Source: Candidatus Kapaibacterium thiocyanatum (lineage in GTDB: Bacteria > Bacteroidota > Ignavibacteria > Kapaibacteriales > Kapaibacteriaceae). Taken from it: 64,000 bases of DNA. The notes below the pieces were generated by a model. That model searched no databases, had not been told where the DNA came from, and worked only from the letters and a program-made list of their open reading frames with translations. Positions within the stretch are counted from its first letter, which is position 1, and each line of letters starts with the position of its first letter. The stretch is from assembly GCA_001899175.1 (NCBI GenBank), contig MKVH01000009.1, forward strand, positions 1 through 64,000, written 5' to 3'. A program made the position numbers and the translations under genes. Shown piece by piece: positions 18,431-26,295 of this stretch.

Positions 18431-19175
18431 ACCGCAGCAAGACAACAACCACGAGGACGAGAACCCGACGATCACCCGCGAGAACAGCGAACGAATCTTC
18501 CTGGGTGGCCCGCACTCCCGCTTCCGGGAGTTGAAGTTCGTCTGGCGCGTCGTGAAGGAATTCATCCATGGCTTCCGCCACCTCCATTTCGTCGGTCCCT
18601 GCATCACCGTCTTCGGATCGGCCCGCTTCACCGAAGACCACACCTACTATCAGCTCGCACGACAGGTAGGCTATGCACTCGGCGACATGGGCTTCACGGT
18701 ACTGACGGGCGGTGGTCCGGGCATCATGGAGGCGGCCAACCGCGGCGCCAAGGAAGCGGGCGCCATGAGCGTCGGCTGCAACATCATCCTTCCGCATGAA
18801 CAGGACCCCAATCCGAACCTCGACCTCATGATCGAGTTCGAACACTTCTTCGTGCGGAAGGTCATGCTGGTCAAGTATTCCCTTGGCTTCGTCGTCATGC
18901 CCGGCGGGTTCGGCACGCTGGACGAGCTGTTCGAAGCCATGACGCTGATCCAGACCAAGAAGATCAAGAGCTTCCCCATCGTCGTGATGGGTACGGAGTA
19001 CTATCGCGACATCATGGAGCTGATCGAAGTGATGGTCAAGCGTGGAACCGTATCGCCCGACGACCGAAAGCTCATCCTCTTCACGGATTCCGTGGACGAG
19101 GCCATGGCCCATCTCAAGAAGAACGTCGTCAAGCGCTTCGGTCTCAAGCAACTCCTCTTCATCCCGAAGGAATGA
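18423..19175 (+). CDS. LOG-family (TIGR00730) Rossmann protein, copy 1
   Basis: A 250-residue protein of the lysine-decarboxylase-like/LOG family, which includes cytokinin-activating phosphoribohydrolases and nucleotide 5'-monophosphate nucleosidases. It has a Rossmann start CITVFGSARF, the nucleotide loop LTGGGPGIMEAANRGA and the family signature PGGFGTLDELFEAMTLIQ. An N-terminal extension of about 50 residues and a Phe-rich C-terminus resemble the longer TIGR00730 members. The biological substrate in this organism cannot be stated. It is followed directly by a second, shorter LOG protein. Confidence 0.85.
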   Translation: MAEPQQDNNHEDENPTITRENSERIFLGGPHSRFRELKFVWRVVKEFIHGFRHLHFVGPCITVFGSARFTEDHTYYQLARQVGYALGDMGFTVLTGGGPGIMEAANRGAKEAGAMSVGCNIILPHEQDPNPNLDLMIEFEHFFVRKVMLVKYSLGFVVMPGGFGTLDELFEAMTLIQTKKIKSFPIVVMGTEYYRDIMELIEVMVKRGTVSPDDRKLILFTDSVDEAMAHLKKNVVKRFGLKQLLFIPKE

Positions 19176-19774
19176 CCTTGACCACGGCCGACGGCACGCT
19201 CATCCTCGTCTACTGCGGTTCGCGCATGCCGGACAACGACGCCTACGTCGCGGCGACACGACTGGTCGCCGACCGCATGGCGGATATGGGCATCGGCTTG
19301 GTCTACGGCGGAAGCGGCAATGGCCTCATGGGCATTCTCGCCAAACGTCTGCTCGAACGCGACGGTCACGTGACGGGCATCCTGCCCTCGTTCCTGCATA
19401 CCACGGAGATCGCGCTGACGACGTGTACCGAACTCGTCGAAGTATCCAGCATGCACGAGCGCAAGCTGACGATGCTCGACCGCGCCCATGCCATCCTGGC
19501 CCTGCCTGGCGGCTATGGCACCATGGACGAGCTCTTCGAAGCCGTGACATGGCGCCAGATCGGCCTGCACAACAAGCCCATCGCCATCCTGAACGTCGAC
19601 GGATTCTACGACCACCTTTCCGCACAGCTCGATGTGATGACCCGCGACGGCTTCCTCACGGCCGAAGCGCGCTCCCATATCCGGATCTCTTGCTCCATCG
19701 ACGATCTCCTGCCGTGGCTGCAGGAGAACGCTTCGTCGCTCAAACCCGATCCCCTGCTGCCACGCTGGACGTAG
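19172..19774 (+). CDS. LOG-family (TIGR00730) Rossmann protein, copy 2
   Basis: A 200-residue member of the same family as its neighbour, with a shorter N-terminus. It has ILVYCGSRMPDNDAYVAAT, the loop VYGGSGNGLMGILAK, then SMHERKLTMLDRAHAILALP and the signature PGGYGTMDELFEAVTWRQIG. It has the form of classical LOG phosphoribohydrolases that release free base from a nucleoside monophosphate. The start overlaps the upstream stop by four bases (ATGA). Despite the shared fold the two copies are diverged, so they may have different substrates. Confidence 0.87.
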   Translation: MTLTTADGTLILVYCGSRMPDNDAYVAATRLVADRMADMGIGLVYGGSGNGLMGILAKRLLERDGHVTGILPSFLHTTEIALTTCTELVEVSSMHERKLTMLDRAHAILALPGGYGTMDELFEAVTWRQIGLHNKPIAILNVDGFYDHLSAQLDVMTRDGFLTAEARSHIRISCSIDDLLPWLQENASSLKPDPLLPRWT

Positions 19775-19817
19775 GACATGACCGCGTACGATCCATGCGT
19801 CCCCCCACCCGGCGATA

Positions 19818-19852
19818 GAAACAGAAAACCCGCACGGAACGAACCATGCGGG
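19818..19852 (-). terminator. Rho-independent terminator
   Basis: On the minus strand CCCGCA (19852-19847) pairs with TGCGGG (19834-19829), with a further GG/CC pairing inside, followed by TTTTCTGTTTC. It would end transcription coming from the right, just after the decayed fragment at 19873-20118, which implies that a functional gene once stopped there. Confidence 0.7.
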
Positions 19853-19872
19853 CCTCCTGACCTGAACCGCCC

Positions 19873-20118
19873 TCACCAGCAGGGTAGTGCGCCGCCGATG
19901 GTGAAAGAGAGCAGTCCCGGAACGTTCGTGATCATCCTGTGATGAAGCACCGCACGTACGGAATCGATGAACGTCCCGTACGTTCCATACGAGATATCCA
20001 CAGCATGGTATCCTGTCGTGCAGTCGGAACGATATCGACGTATAGAGTGGATATGAACGGTAGTGTCACAATGAATACGTTGCTCCGCAGCCGGTGGTTC
20101 TGCAATTTCCGCTGTGGC
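19873..20118 (-). pseudogene. Probable decayed gene end, exported/barrel-like
   Basis: An open stretch of 81 codons between two in-frame stops contains no ATG before its last third, yet reads like protein. It has CDTTVHIHS, GYHAVDISYGTYGTF and a final NVPGLLSFTIGGALPCW that ends at TGA 19873-19875. A terminator follows at 19818-19852. The strand-rich pattern and aromatic last residue suggest the C-terminus of an outer-membrane or secreted protein. The 5' part (20119-20228) does not continue in any frame, so the gene seems truncated or frameshifted. No family recognised. Confidence 0.35.
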
Positions 20119-20228
20119 TCATGGTTCCCTGCGATACCGCGCACGGCCCCTTGGTCCGTTCCGTAGGGAACGACCACCGAAGAACCGGAGCATCGACGGA
20201 AATCGGAGGGAACAGGAACCGAACGGAA

Positions 20229-20588
20229 TCAGGCCATGTCCTGTCCGAGCTGGATGACGTAGCCGTTGTTGTCGCGTACGGCGAACTCCCTCATGCCGTA
20301 GAAGAACGTCTCGATAGGATAGACGACGGTACAGATGTCCTTCATGCGCCCCCATTCATGGTCGACGGCGTCGACCGTCATGTAGAGCGATCCCGAGAAC
20401 GACATCGTATCACTCTCACCGTCCAGCGGTGTACGGAACATGACCTGCGTCGTTCCGTTGAACAACGAACACCAGCTATCGTCCATCTCGCTGCTGATAC
20501 TGAATCCAAGCACATCCGACCAGAACGTCTTCGTGGCCTTCATGTCGTTGGTGACCAGCATGGGCGTGCATTCCAGGATCGTTGCCAT
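20229..20588 (-). CDS. VOC family (glyoxalase/bleomycin-resistance-like) protein
   Basis: A 119-residue single VOC domain starting at ATG 20588 (ATILECTPMLVTNDMKATKT). The beta-alpha-beta-beta-beta pattern is clear: FWSDVLGFSISSEMDDSW then FNGTTQVMFRTPLDG in the first half, and SLYMTVDAVDHEWGRMKD with REFAVRDNNGYVIQLGQDM in the second. The canonical C-terminal Glu of metal-dependent members is replaced by Gln in IQLGQ, so it may not be a classical metal enzyme. Longer upstream starts are unrelated to the family. Confidence 0.8.
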   Translation of the reverse strand: MATILECTPMLVTNDMKATKTFWSDVLGFSISSEMDDSWCSLFNGTTQVMFRTPLDGESDTMSFSGSLYMTVDAVDHEWGRMKDICTVVYPIETFFYGMREFAVRDNNGYVIQLGQDMA

Positions 20589-20678
20589 AGCTACGTTTCG
20601 AGATTGGTGAGCGGATCGTGAACCCGGCAATGATCGATAATTTCTTCGGTTCATCGATGATATGTCAAGATAGAACAT

Positions 20679-20898
20679 CTGGCATGAGGTTTGCTTCCTC
20701 AGCGGCTCATGCTACTCTTCCTGTAATCATACTGGAACCCACACGATGAAACTCCTTCGGGCAGCCATCGTGGTGCGCGGTTCGGCTGACCCGCTGTAGG
20801 TCCCACCTTCCCTGACATGGTCACCGTTCCGAAGTACCGCCTGCGTGTACCCCACGCATTCATACGTATTTCCCTGAACGCTCAACGGGACCATTGTC
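20679..20898. other. Non-coding region upstream of the ABCC transporter
   Basis: About 220 bases between two divergent genes. I see no recognisable gene, terminator or conserved promoter box in it. It should contain the promoters of the VOC gene and of the ABC transporter. Confidence 0.4.
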
Positions 20899-23800
20899 AT
20901 GTCTTCGTTCCTGAATCGGATATTCTTTTTCGACGTCGGCCGTATCATACGTGCCGGGCGGTCCCGTGCACTCGAGCCGAGTGACGCCCCTCCGCTGATA
21001 CCGGATCTCGACCCGCGTCTCACCACCCGCGAATACGATACGCTGGATACGGGCCGCTTCTGGCCCTTCGTACTTCGCACCTACTTCGCCGCCGGAGCAT
21101 CGCCGCGCATCCTCGTCTTCCTCGCCTGCCTGCGCATGGGCGTCCTCGTCTGCACGCTCCTGCTGCTGCACAGCGTCCTTGCCGACATGGCCTCGCTGCC
21201 CACCGTCGTGGGTGTTCCGGTGTGGACGCTGCTGACGGCCCTGATGCTCGGTATCACGGGCATGACGGGTGCACTGATCCAGCAACAGTTCTACTACCAT
21301 GCACTCAAGACCTTCGGGACGATCGTCAACGGCCTGAACCGCCGCATCGTGATGCACTCCCTGCACCTGCGGAGATCCGCACGTACACGCATTCCCACCG
21401 GCGACATGGTGAACCACCTGTCGAGCGATACCGATGCCCTCGCGGAGTCGGGCTTCTTCCTGCCGGAAATATGGCACTCGCTGCTAACGCTCGTGACCGT
21501 CGGCTTCATGCTGTACTTCTATCTCGGTGTGGCGGCCTTCGCCGCCATCGGTATGCTGATGCTGATCGCACCCATGACGATCCTCGTGGCCAGGCGGTAT
21601 CGCAAGCTCGATCATGAGATCATGGAGCTGCGTGACGAACGGGTGACGCTGATGTCGCAGATCCTTCACGGTATCCGCGTCGTCAAGTTCCACGCATGGG
21701 AAAGCAGCGTCCACGCCGAAGTGCAACAGGTACGCCGTCGTGAAATCCACACGAAGGTGCGCATCGTCACGACCGATGCCATGAGTACGATCATCTTCAT
21801 CTCGACGACGACGGTCGTGGCCTTCGCGGGCTTCGGCGCCTTCGTCATCATGGGTGGCACGCTGACGGCTCCCCTCATCTTCGCCTGCCTGGCCCTGTTC
21901 GGCATGCTGGAAGAACCGTTCGGCTTCATCTCCCACATCCTCGCCAACATCCAGCATGCACGAGTGGCGACGGGCCGTCTCGACAAGTTCTTCAACGCGG
22001 CGACGCACGATATCGACGCACGGCCGACGAGTGCACCGGGCCATCCCGTAGGCCTGCATGCCACCGGCGTGACGATGCAGTACATGGACGCCGAAGAACC
22101 CGCCGTCGTGGACGTATCGATGGACATTCCCGCAGGATCGTCCATCGCCATCATCGGTCCTGTCGGCTCCGGCAAGAGCACCCTGCTGCGTACCCTGCTC
22201 GGCCTGCACGAACCGCGGCGCGGGTCGATCGCGGCGACGGGCATACCGTCCGATCAGCGACCCCGCTTCGCCTACGTCCCGCAGGAAGCCTTCATCATGA
22301 ATGCCAGCGTTCGCGAGAACATCCTGTTCGGATCGGCGATGATATCGGACATGGGGCCTATCATCCATGCCTGCGCTCTCGAACCCGACGTGGAAGCGAT
22401 GACGGCGGGTCTGTCGACGGAGATCGGCGAGCGCGGTGTGAACCTGTCCGGAGGACAGAAGCAGCGCGTCTCCCTGGCGCGTGCCGTGGCCGAACATCCC
22501 GGTATCGTGCTGCTGGACGATCCCCTGTCGGCCGTCGACGTGACCACGGAGACGATCCTGGCCGACCGCCTGCTCTTCGGCATGTGGAAGGACATCACGC
22601 GCGTCTGCGTCACGCATCGCCTCACTCATCTCGACCGATTCGACCGCGTCTTCTATCTCGAGAAGGGTCGCATCGTAGCCGAGGGACGCCATACGGATCT
22701 GATGGCCGGCAACGAGGCCTATCGCCGGTTCGTGGAAACGGAAGACGATCATGCCGCTACGGGGGAGTCCGTACCGACGCAGGACATCAGCATCGGTACC
22801 GCGGCTCACGTCGTCATCCCGGCGGTGGCAACCGGCATCGCGCAGGAAGAGCCGCAGCTCGATACCATCAACGACGGACGTCTGACGGAGGACGAGGATC
22901 GCGAGACGGGCGCCGTACGTGTCGACGTCTACTGGCGTTACGTACGTGCGATGGTAGGACACCATCCCGTCGTGGCTCCCCTCCTCATCACCCTGCTCGT
23001 TCTCACGGCGGCGATGATCACCGTCCTCCCCATCCTGCAGACGGGATGGCTGGGCAAGTGGTCCGACGACCCGTCGCTCGCCGATCCGCTGTGGGCCGTG
23101 GCCATCTACGGTCTCATCGGTGTGGCCGTGCTTCTCGGCTGGCTTATGGAACGTCTGCTCTGGTTGTACCGATCGGCCGCAGCAGGACGCATCATCCACG
23201 ACAACGCCCTTGCGGGCGTGCTCGCGGCACCGCTGCGGTTCTTCGACAGCACTCCGATGGGACGTATCCTCAATCGCTTCGCTCGCGACATGGAAGCGGT
23301 GGATGATCATCTCTCCTGGAACTTCGAACAGTCGTTCAAGTCGCTCTCGCAGACGATCGGTTCCCTCGTCCTGATCCTTGCCGTGCTCCCGGTCGTCATC
23401 GTCGTCATCGTGCCCGTCCTGTGGATCTACTACCGGCTGCAGGGCGACTACCGTCGTGCGGCGCGTGAGGCCAAGCGGATCGAATCGATCGCACGATCTC
23501 CACGCTATGCGCACTACAAGGAAATGGTGACGGGACTGGACGTCATCCATGGATTCGGACGCGAGCGATACTTCATCGACTCGTTCTACGATATCCTCGG
23601 ATACTATCAGCGCATGTTCTGGTGCAGCATCCTGCTCAACCGCTGGTTCAGCGTACGCGTGCCTCTCGTCAGCGGTCTCGTGGCCCTCACGACGTCGGTG
23701 GGTATCGTCGTTCTCGCATGGAACGGCAGCATCTCACCGGGTATCGCCGGCGTGGTACTGACCTATGCCCTGAGCTTCTGGATGAGCCTGAACTGGACCG

Positions 23801-24615
23801 TACGCGCATTCAGTGAAGTGGAAAGCCGGATGACGTCGGTGGAACGTCTGGGACACTATGCCACATTGCCACCCGAACCGGTAACGACGTTGCCGGAAGC
23901 GCTCGCCGACGATGCCGTATGGCCCGTGCGCGGTCGAGTCGCCATCAGGGATCTTTCGGCCCGCTATGCCGAGCATCTGCCGCTCGTCCTGCGCGATGTC
24001 TCCTTCACCGTCGAAGGCGGCGCCAAGGTCGGCGTCATCGGTCGTACGGGCTCGGGCAAGAGCACGCTGTTCCAGACGCTCTTCCGCTTCCTCGAGCCTG
24101 CATCGGGTGCGATCGAGATCGACGGCGTGGATATCCGCACGGTACCGCTGCCCCGCCTGCGGCGTGCCATCGCCATCATTCCACAGGATCCGACGCTCTT
24201 CATAGGTACCGTGCGCAGCAACCTGGACAGGTTCGACGAATGTACCGACGAGGACGTATGGAATGCCCTGCGACGTGTGCAGCTCGCCGATCTCGTGCGC
24301 GCATTGCCCGAAGGACTCGGAGCCCCCGTCGCCGAGAACGGCGTCAACTTCTCCCAGGGGCAGCGCCAGCTCCTCTGCATGGCACGCGCCATCCTGACCA
24401 GGGCACGTATCATCGTCCTCGACGAAGCAACGGCGAGCGTGGACGTCCAGACCGATGCCGTCATCCAGCATACCGTCCGTACGGAGTTCGACGACGTCAC
24501 GGTACTCATCATCGCCCATCGCCTGAATACCGTCGCCGATGCCGACATGATCGTCGAACTGTCGCATGGTCGTGTGGTGAACGTCACGACGCCAGCGACC
24601 GGCGAACGACTCTGA
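20899..24615 (+). CDS. Full-length ABCC/MRP-type ABC exporter
   Basis: A single 1238-residue chain with the order TMD1-NBD1-TMD2-NBD2. NBD1 has Walker A GPVGSGKST, the Q-loop YVPQEAFIMNASVREN, signature NLSGGQKQRVSLARAV and Walker B VLLDDPLSAVD, with Asp in place of the catalytic Glu. NBD2 has GRTGSGKST, IIPQDPTLFIGTVRSNLD, the signature variant NFSQGQRQLLCMARAI, VLDEATASVDVQTDAVIQ and the His switch IIAHRLNT. These two asymmetric sites, including the degenerate NBD1 and the FSxGQ motif, are the hallmark of eukaryotic ABCC (MRP/Ycf1) transporters, which export anionic conjugates. No TMD0 is present. The substrate is unknown. The stop is four bases from the convergent DUF4833 gene. Confidence 0.92.
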   Translation: MSSFLNRIFFFDVGRIIRAGRSRALEPSDAPPLIPDLDPRLTTREYDTLDTGRFWPFVLRTYFAAGASPRILVFLACLRMGVLVCTLLLLHSVLADMASLPTVVGVPVWTLLTALMLGITGMTGALIQQQFYYHALKTFGTIVNGLNRRIVMHSLHLRRSARTRIPTGDMVNHLSSDTDALAESGFFLPEIWHSLLTLVTVGFMLYFYLGVAAFAAIGMLMLIAPMTILVARRYRKLDHEIMELRDERVTLMSQILHGIRVVKFHAWESSVHAEVQQVRRREIHTKVRIVTTDAMSTIIFISTTTVVAFAGFGAFVIMGGTLTAPLIFACLALFGMLEEPFGFISHILANIQHARVATGRLDKFFNAATHDIDARPTSAPGHPVGLHATGVTMQYMDAEEPAVVDVSMDIPAGSSIAIIGPVGSGKSTLLRTLLGLHEPRRGSIAATGIPSDQRPRFAYVPQEAFIMNASVRENILFGSAMISDMGPIIHACALEPDVEAMTAGLSTEIGERGVNLSGGQKQRVSLARAVAEHPGIVLLDDPLSAVDVTTETILADRLLFGMWKDITRVCVTHRLTHLDRFDRVFYLEKGRIVAEGRHTDLMAGNEAYRRFVETEDDHAATGESVPTQDISIGTAAHVVIPAVATGIAQEEPQLDTINDGRLTEDEDRETGAVRVDVYWRYVRAMVGHHPVVAPLLITLLVLTAAMITVLPILQTGWLGKWSDDPSLADPLWAVAIYGLIGVAVLLGWLMERLLWLYRSAAAGRIIHDNALAGVLAAPLRFFDSTPMGRILNRFARDMEAVDDHLSWNFEQSFKSLSQTIGSLVLILAVLPVVIVVIVPVLWIYYRLQGDYRRAAREAKRIESIARSPRYAHYKEMVTGLDVIHGFGRERYFIDSFYDILGYYQRMFWCSILLNRWFSVRVPLVSGLVALTTSVGIVVLAWNGSISPGIAGVVLTYALSFWMSLNWTVRAFSEVESRMTSVERLGHYATLPPEPVTTLPEALADDAVWPVRGRVAIRDLSARYAEHLPLVLRDVSFTVEGGAKVGVIGRTGSGKSTLFQTLFRFLEPASGAIEIDGVDIRTVPLPRLRRAIAIIPQDPTLFIGTVRSNLDRFDECTDEDVWNALRRVQLADLVRALPEGLGAPVAENGVNFSQGQRQLLCMARAILTRARIIVLDEATASVDVQTDAVIQHTVRTEFDDVTVLIIAHRLNTVADADMIVELSHGRVVNVTTPATGERL

Positions 24616-24619
24616 TCCA

Positions 24620-25129
24620 TCATCCCGCAATCGTTTCCGTGATACGTGTGCCGGTGGACTCCGACGTTCCCGTCACACGTATCCAGTTCACACGAGGCAG
24701 GATTCCCTCCGTCGTACTGACGTAGACACGCTCCAGAACGGCGCTCGCTCCGTTGATCGACATGAGCGCCACCCACTTTCCGTTCCTTCGTGTGATACGT
24801 ATCGGCTTGTCCAGGGCCTGCAAACGCACGTCGGCGCTGTCGTTGCCGTAGTTGTTCACGACGTTCGCTCCGTAGGCATGGGCACGTTCGAAGACGCCGA
24901 GCGATTCCCGTGAACCGTCGGTAGCCTTCAGCAACCAGTAAATGTCCAGCGGATCCTTCCGCAGATTACCGGTGCCGTCGAGCCGTACGTCGTAGCAGAC
25001 GATGTTCGCGTTCTTGCTGCGATCGATCTGGAAGAGCCGTGTGGATGTCACAGCATCACCGGCTGTCGCTCCAACCGGTACGAGGATATGCGAAAGCATC
25101 GTCCATATCATGATCATACGTCGCCGCAT
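24620..25129 (-). CDS. DUF4833-like exported protein
   Basis: A 169-residue protein whose preferred start at 25129 opens a signal-like segment (MIMIWTMLSHILVPVGATAG). The mature part has RLFQIDRSKNANIVCYDVRL and PLDIYWLLKATDG, the pattern of DUF4833 proteins, a beta-rich family of unknown function. An in-frame extension to 25267 has no family likeness. It is convergent with the ABCC transporter. Confidence 0.75.
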   Translation of the reverse strand: MRRRMIMIWTMLSHILVPVGATAGDAVTSTRLFQIDRSKNANIVCYDVRLDGTGNLRKDPLDIYWLLKATDGSRESLGVFERAHAYGANVVNNYGNDSADVRLQALDKPIRITRRNGKWVALMSINGASAVLERVYVSTTEGILPRVNWIRVTGTSESTGTRITETIAG

Positions 25130-25279
25130 CGTCGAAGTCTCCGATATGTTGAACGATGTGGGTTCACGACCCGCGTCACCGCAATATGGATGACGGACGA
25201 TTACCGGCATATATCCGGTATGCGTGACGAAACGATAGCACGGGATGACGTCGACGATGCGATGCATCGTACGGAATCG

Positions 25280-26290
25280 CTACCAGACGTTGACTTCACG
25301 CTCAAGATCGATGCCGAAGCGGTCGCGCACGCTCTGCTGGATATCGTAGGAAAGGGCAAGCAGCTCTTCACCCGTGGCATCGCCATGATTGACGATGACG
25401 AGGGCCTGATGCTCGTGTACACCGGCATCACCACGGCGATAGCCCTTCCATCCGCACCTGTCGATGAGCCATGCGGCGGGAACCTTCACGGAACCGTCTG
25501 CCTGCGGATAGTGCGGCACCTCCCCTCCGTGGATGCGACAGACGTCGAGATAGACCCTGTGGTCGACCACGGGATTCTTGAAGAAGGACCCCGCATTGCC
25601 GATCACTGCCGGATCGGGCAGCTTGCGACGCCGGATGGCGACGACTGCATCGAAGACGTCACGGATGGAAGGCGAGGAAAGATCGCGGGACGCCAGCTCG
25701 TTCCCGACGTCGGCATAGGAAGCATTGATGACGGGCTTCGTGCTGAGTCGATACGAAACCGACGTGATGATCATGCGGTCGCGTAGCTCGTGTTTGAAGA
25801 CGCTCTCGCGATATCCGAACCGGCATCGTGGCGCATCGAACGTCATCGTCTCACCGGTCGCCCTGTCCATCGCCGTCAGCTCGTGAAAGCATGCCATCTG
25901 TTCCACACCGTAGGCACCGATGTTCTGCATGGGCGCCGCGCCTGTCGTGCCGGGAATCAACGCGAGGTTCTCGAGTCCACCCCAGCCGTTGTCAACGGTC
26001 CAGCGCACGCATTCGTGCCATGACTCGCCCGCGCCGAATCGTACGATGACATGATCGTCGAGGGTCGCGACGACGTCGCGACCCTCGATACGATTGACGA
26101 GTACGAGACCATCCACATCCTGCGTGAACAGGATGTTGCTGCCTCCACCGAGGATGAGCGCCGGCTTCGACCCTGAATCCAGCACTTCGGCGATATCCGC
26201 AGCGGAACCGGCTACGACGAGGCTCGCCGCCTTCGCGGCGACGCGGAAGGTCGTATACGGTTTCAGGTCGACGTCGGCGTGGATCTGCAT
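25280..26290 (-). CDS. murB: UDP-N-acetylenolpyruvoylglucosamine reductase
   Basis: MurB reduces UDP-GlcNAc-enolpyruvate to UDP-MurNAc with FAD and NADPH. The 336-residue product starts at ATG 26290. It carries the FAD-binding LILGGGSNILFTQDVDGLVL, the loop ALIPGTTGAAPMQNIGAYGVE, the type I insertion with FGYRESVFKHEL, the catalytic Ser in GNAGSFFKNPVV, and the acidic end LEREVNVW. The longer open frame (to 26689) lies antisense-like inside the protease gene and is rejected. It is five bases downstream of the protease stop, suggesting co-transcription. Confidence 0.93.
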   Translation of the reverse strand: MQIHADVDLKPYTTFRVAAKAASLVVAGSAADIAEVLDSGSKPALILGGGSNILFTQDVDGLVLVNRIEGRDVVATLDDHVIVRFGAGESWHECVRWTVDNGWGGLENLALIPGTTGAAPMQNIGAYGVEQMACFHELTAMDRATGETMTFDAPRCRFGYRESVFKHELRDRMIITSVSYRLSTKPVINASYADVGNELASRDLSSPSIRDVFDAVVAIRRRKLPDPAVIGNAGSFFKNPVVDHRVYLDVCRIHGGEVPHYPQADGSVKVPAAWLIDRCGWKGYRRGDAGVHEHQALVIVNHGDATGEELLALSYDIQQSVRDRFGIDLEREVNVW

Positions 26291-26295
26291 GGTGG

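Noticed and set aside
21484-23550. Long open frame antisense to the ABCC transporter
   Set aside because: Shadow of an ABC transporter with intact Walker and signature motifs on the plus strand.
24616-24619. Terminator between the ABCC transporter and DUF4833 genes
   Set aside because: Only four bases separate the convergent stops; any terminator would have to lie inside coding sequence and none is evident.
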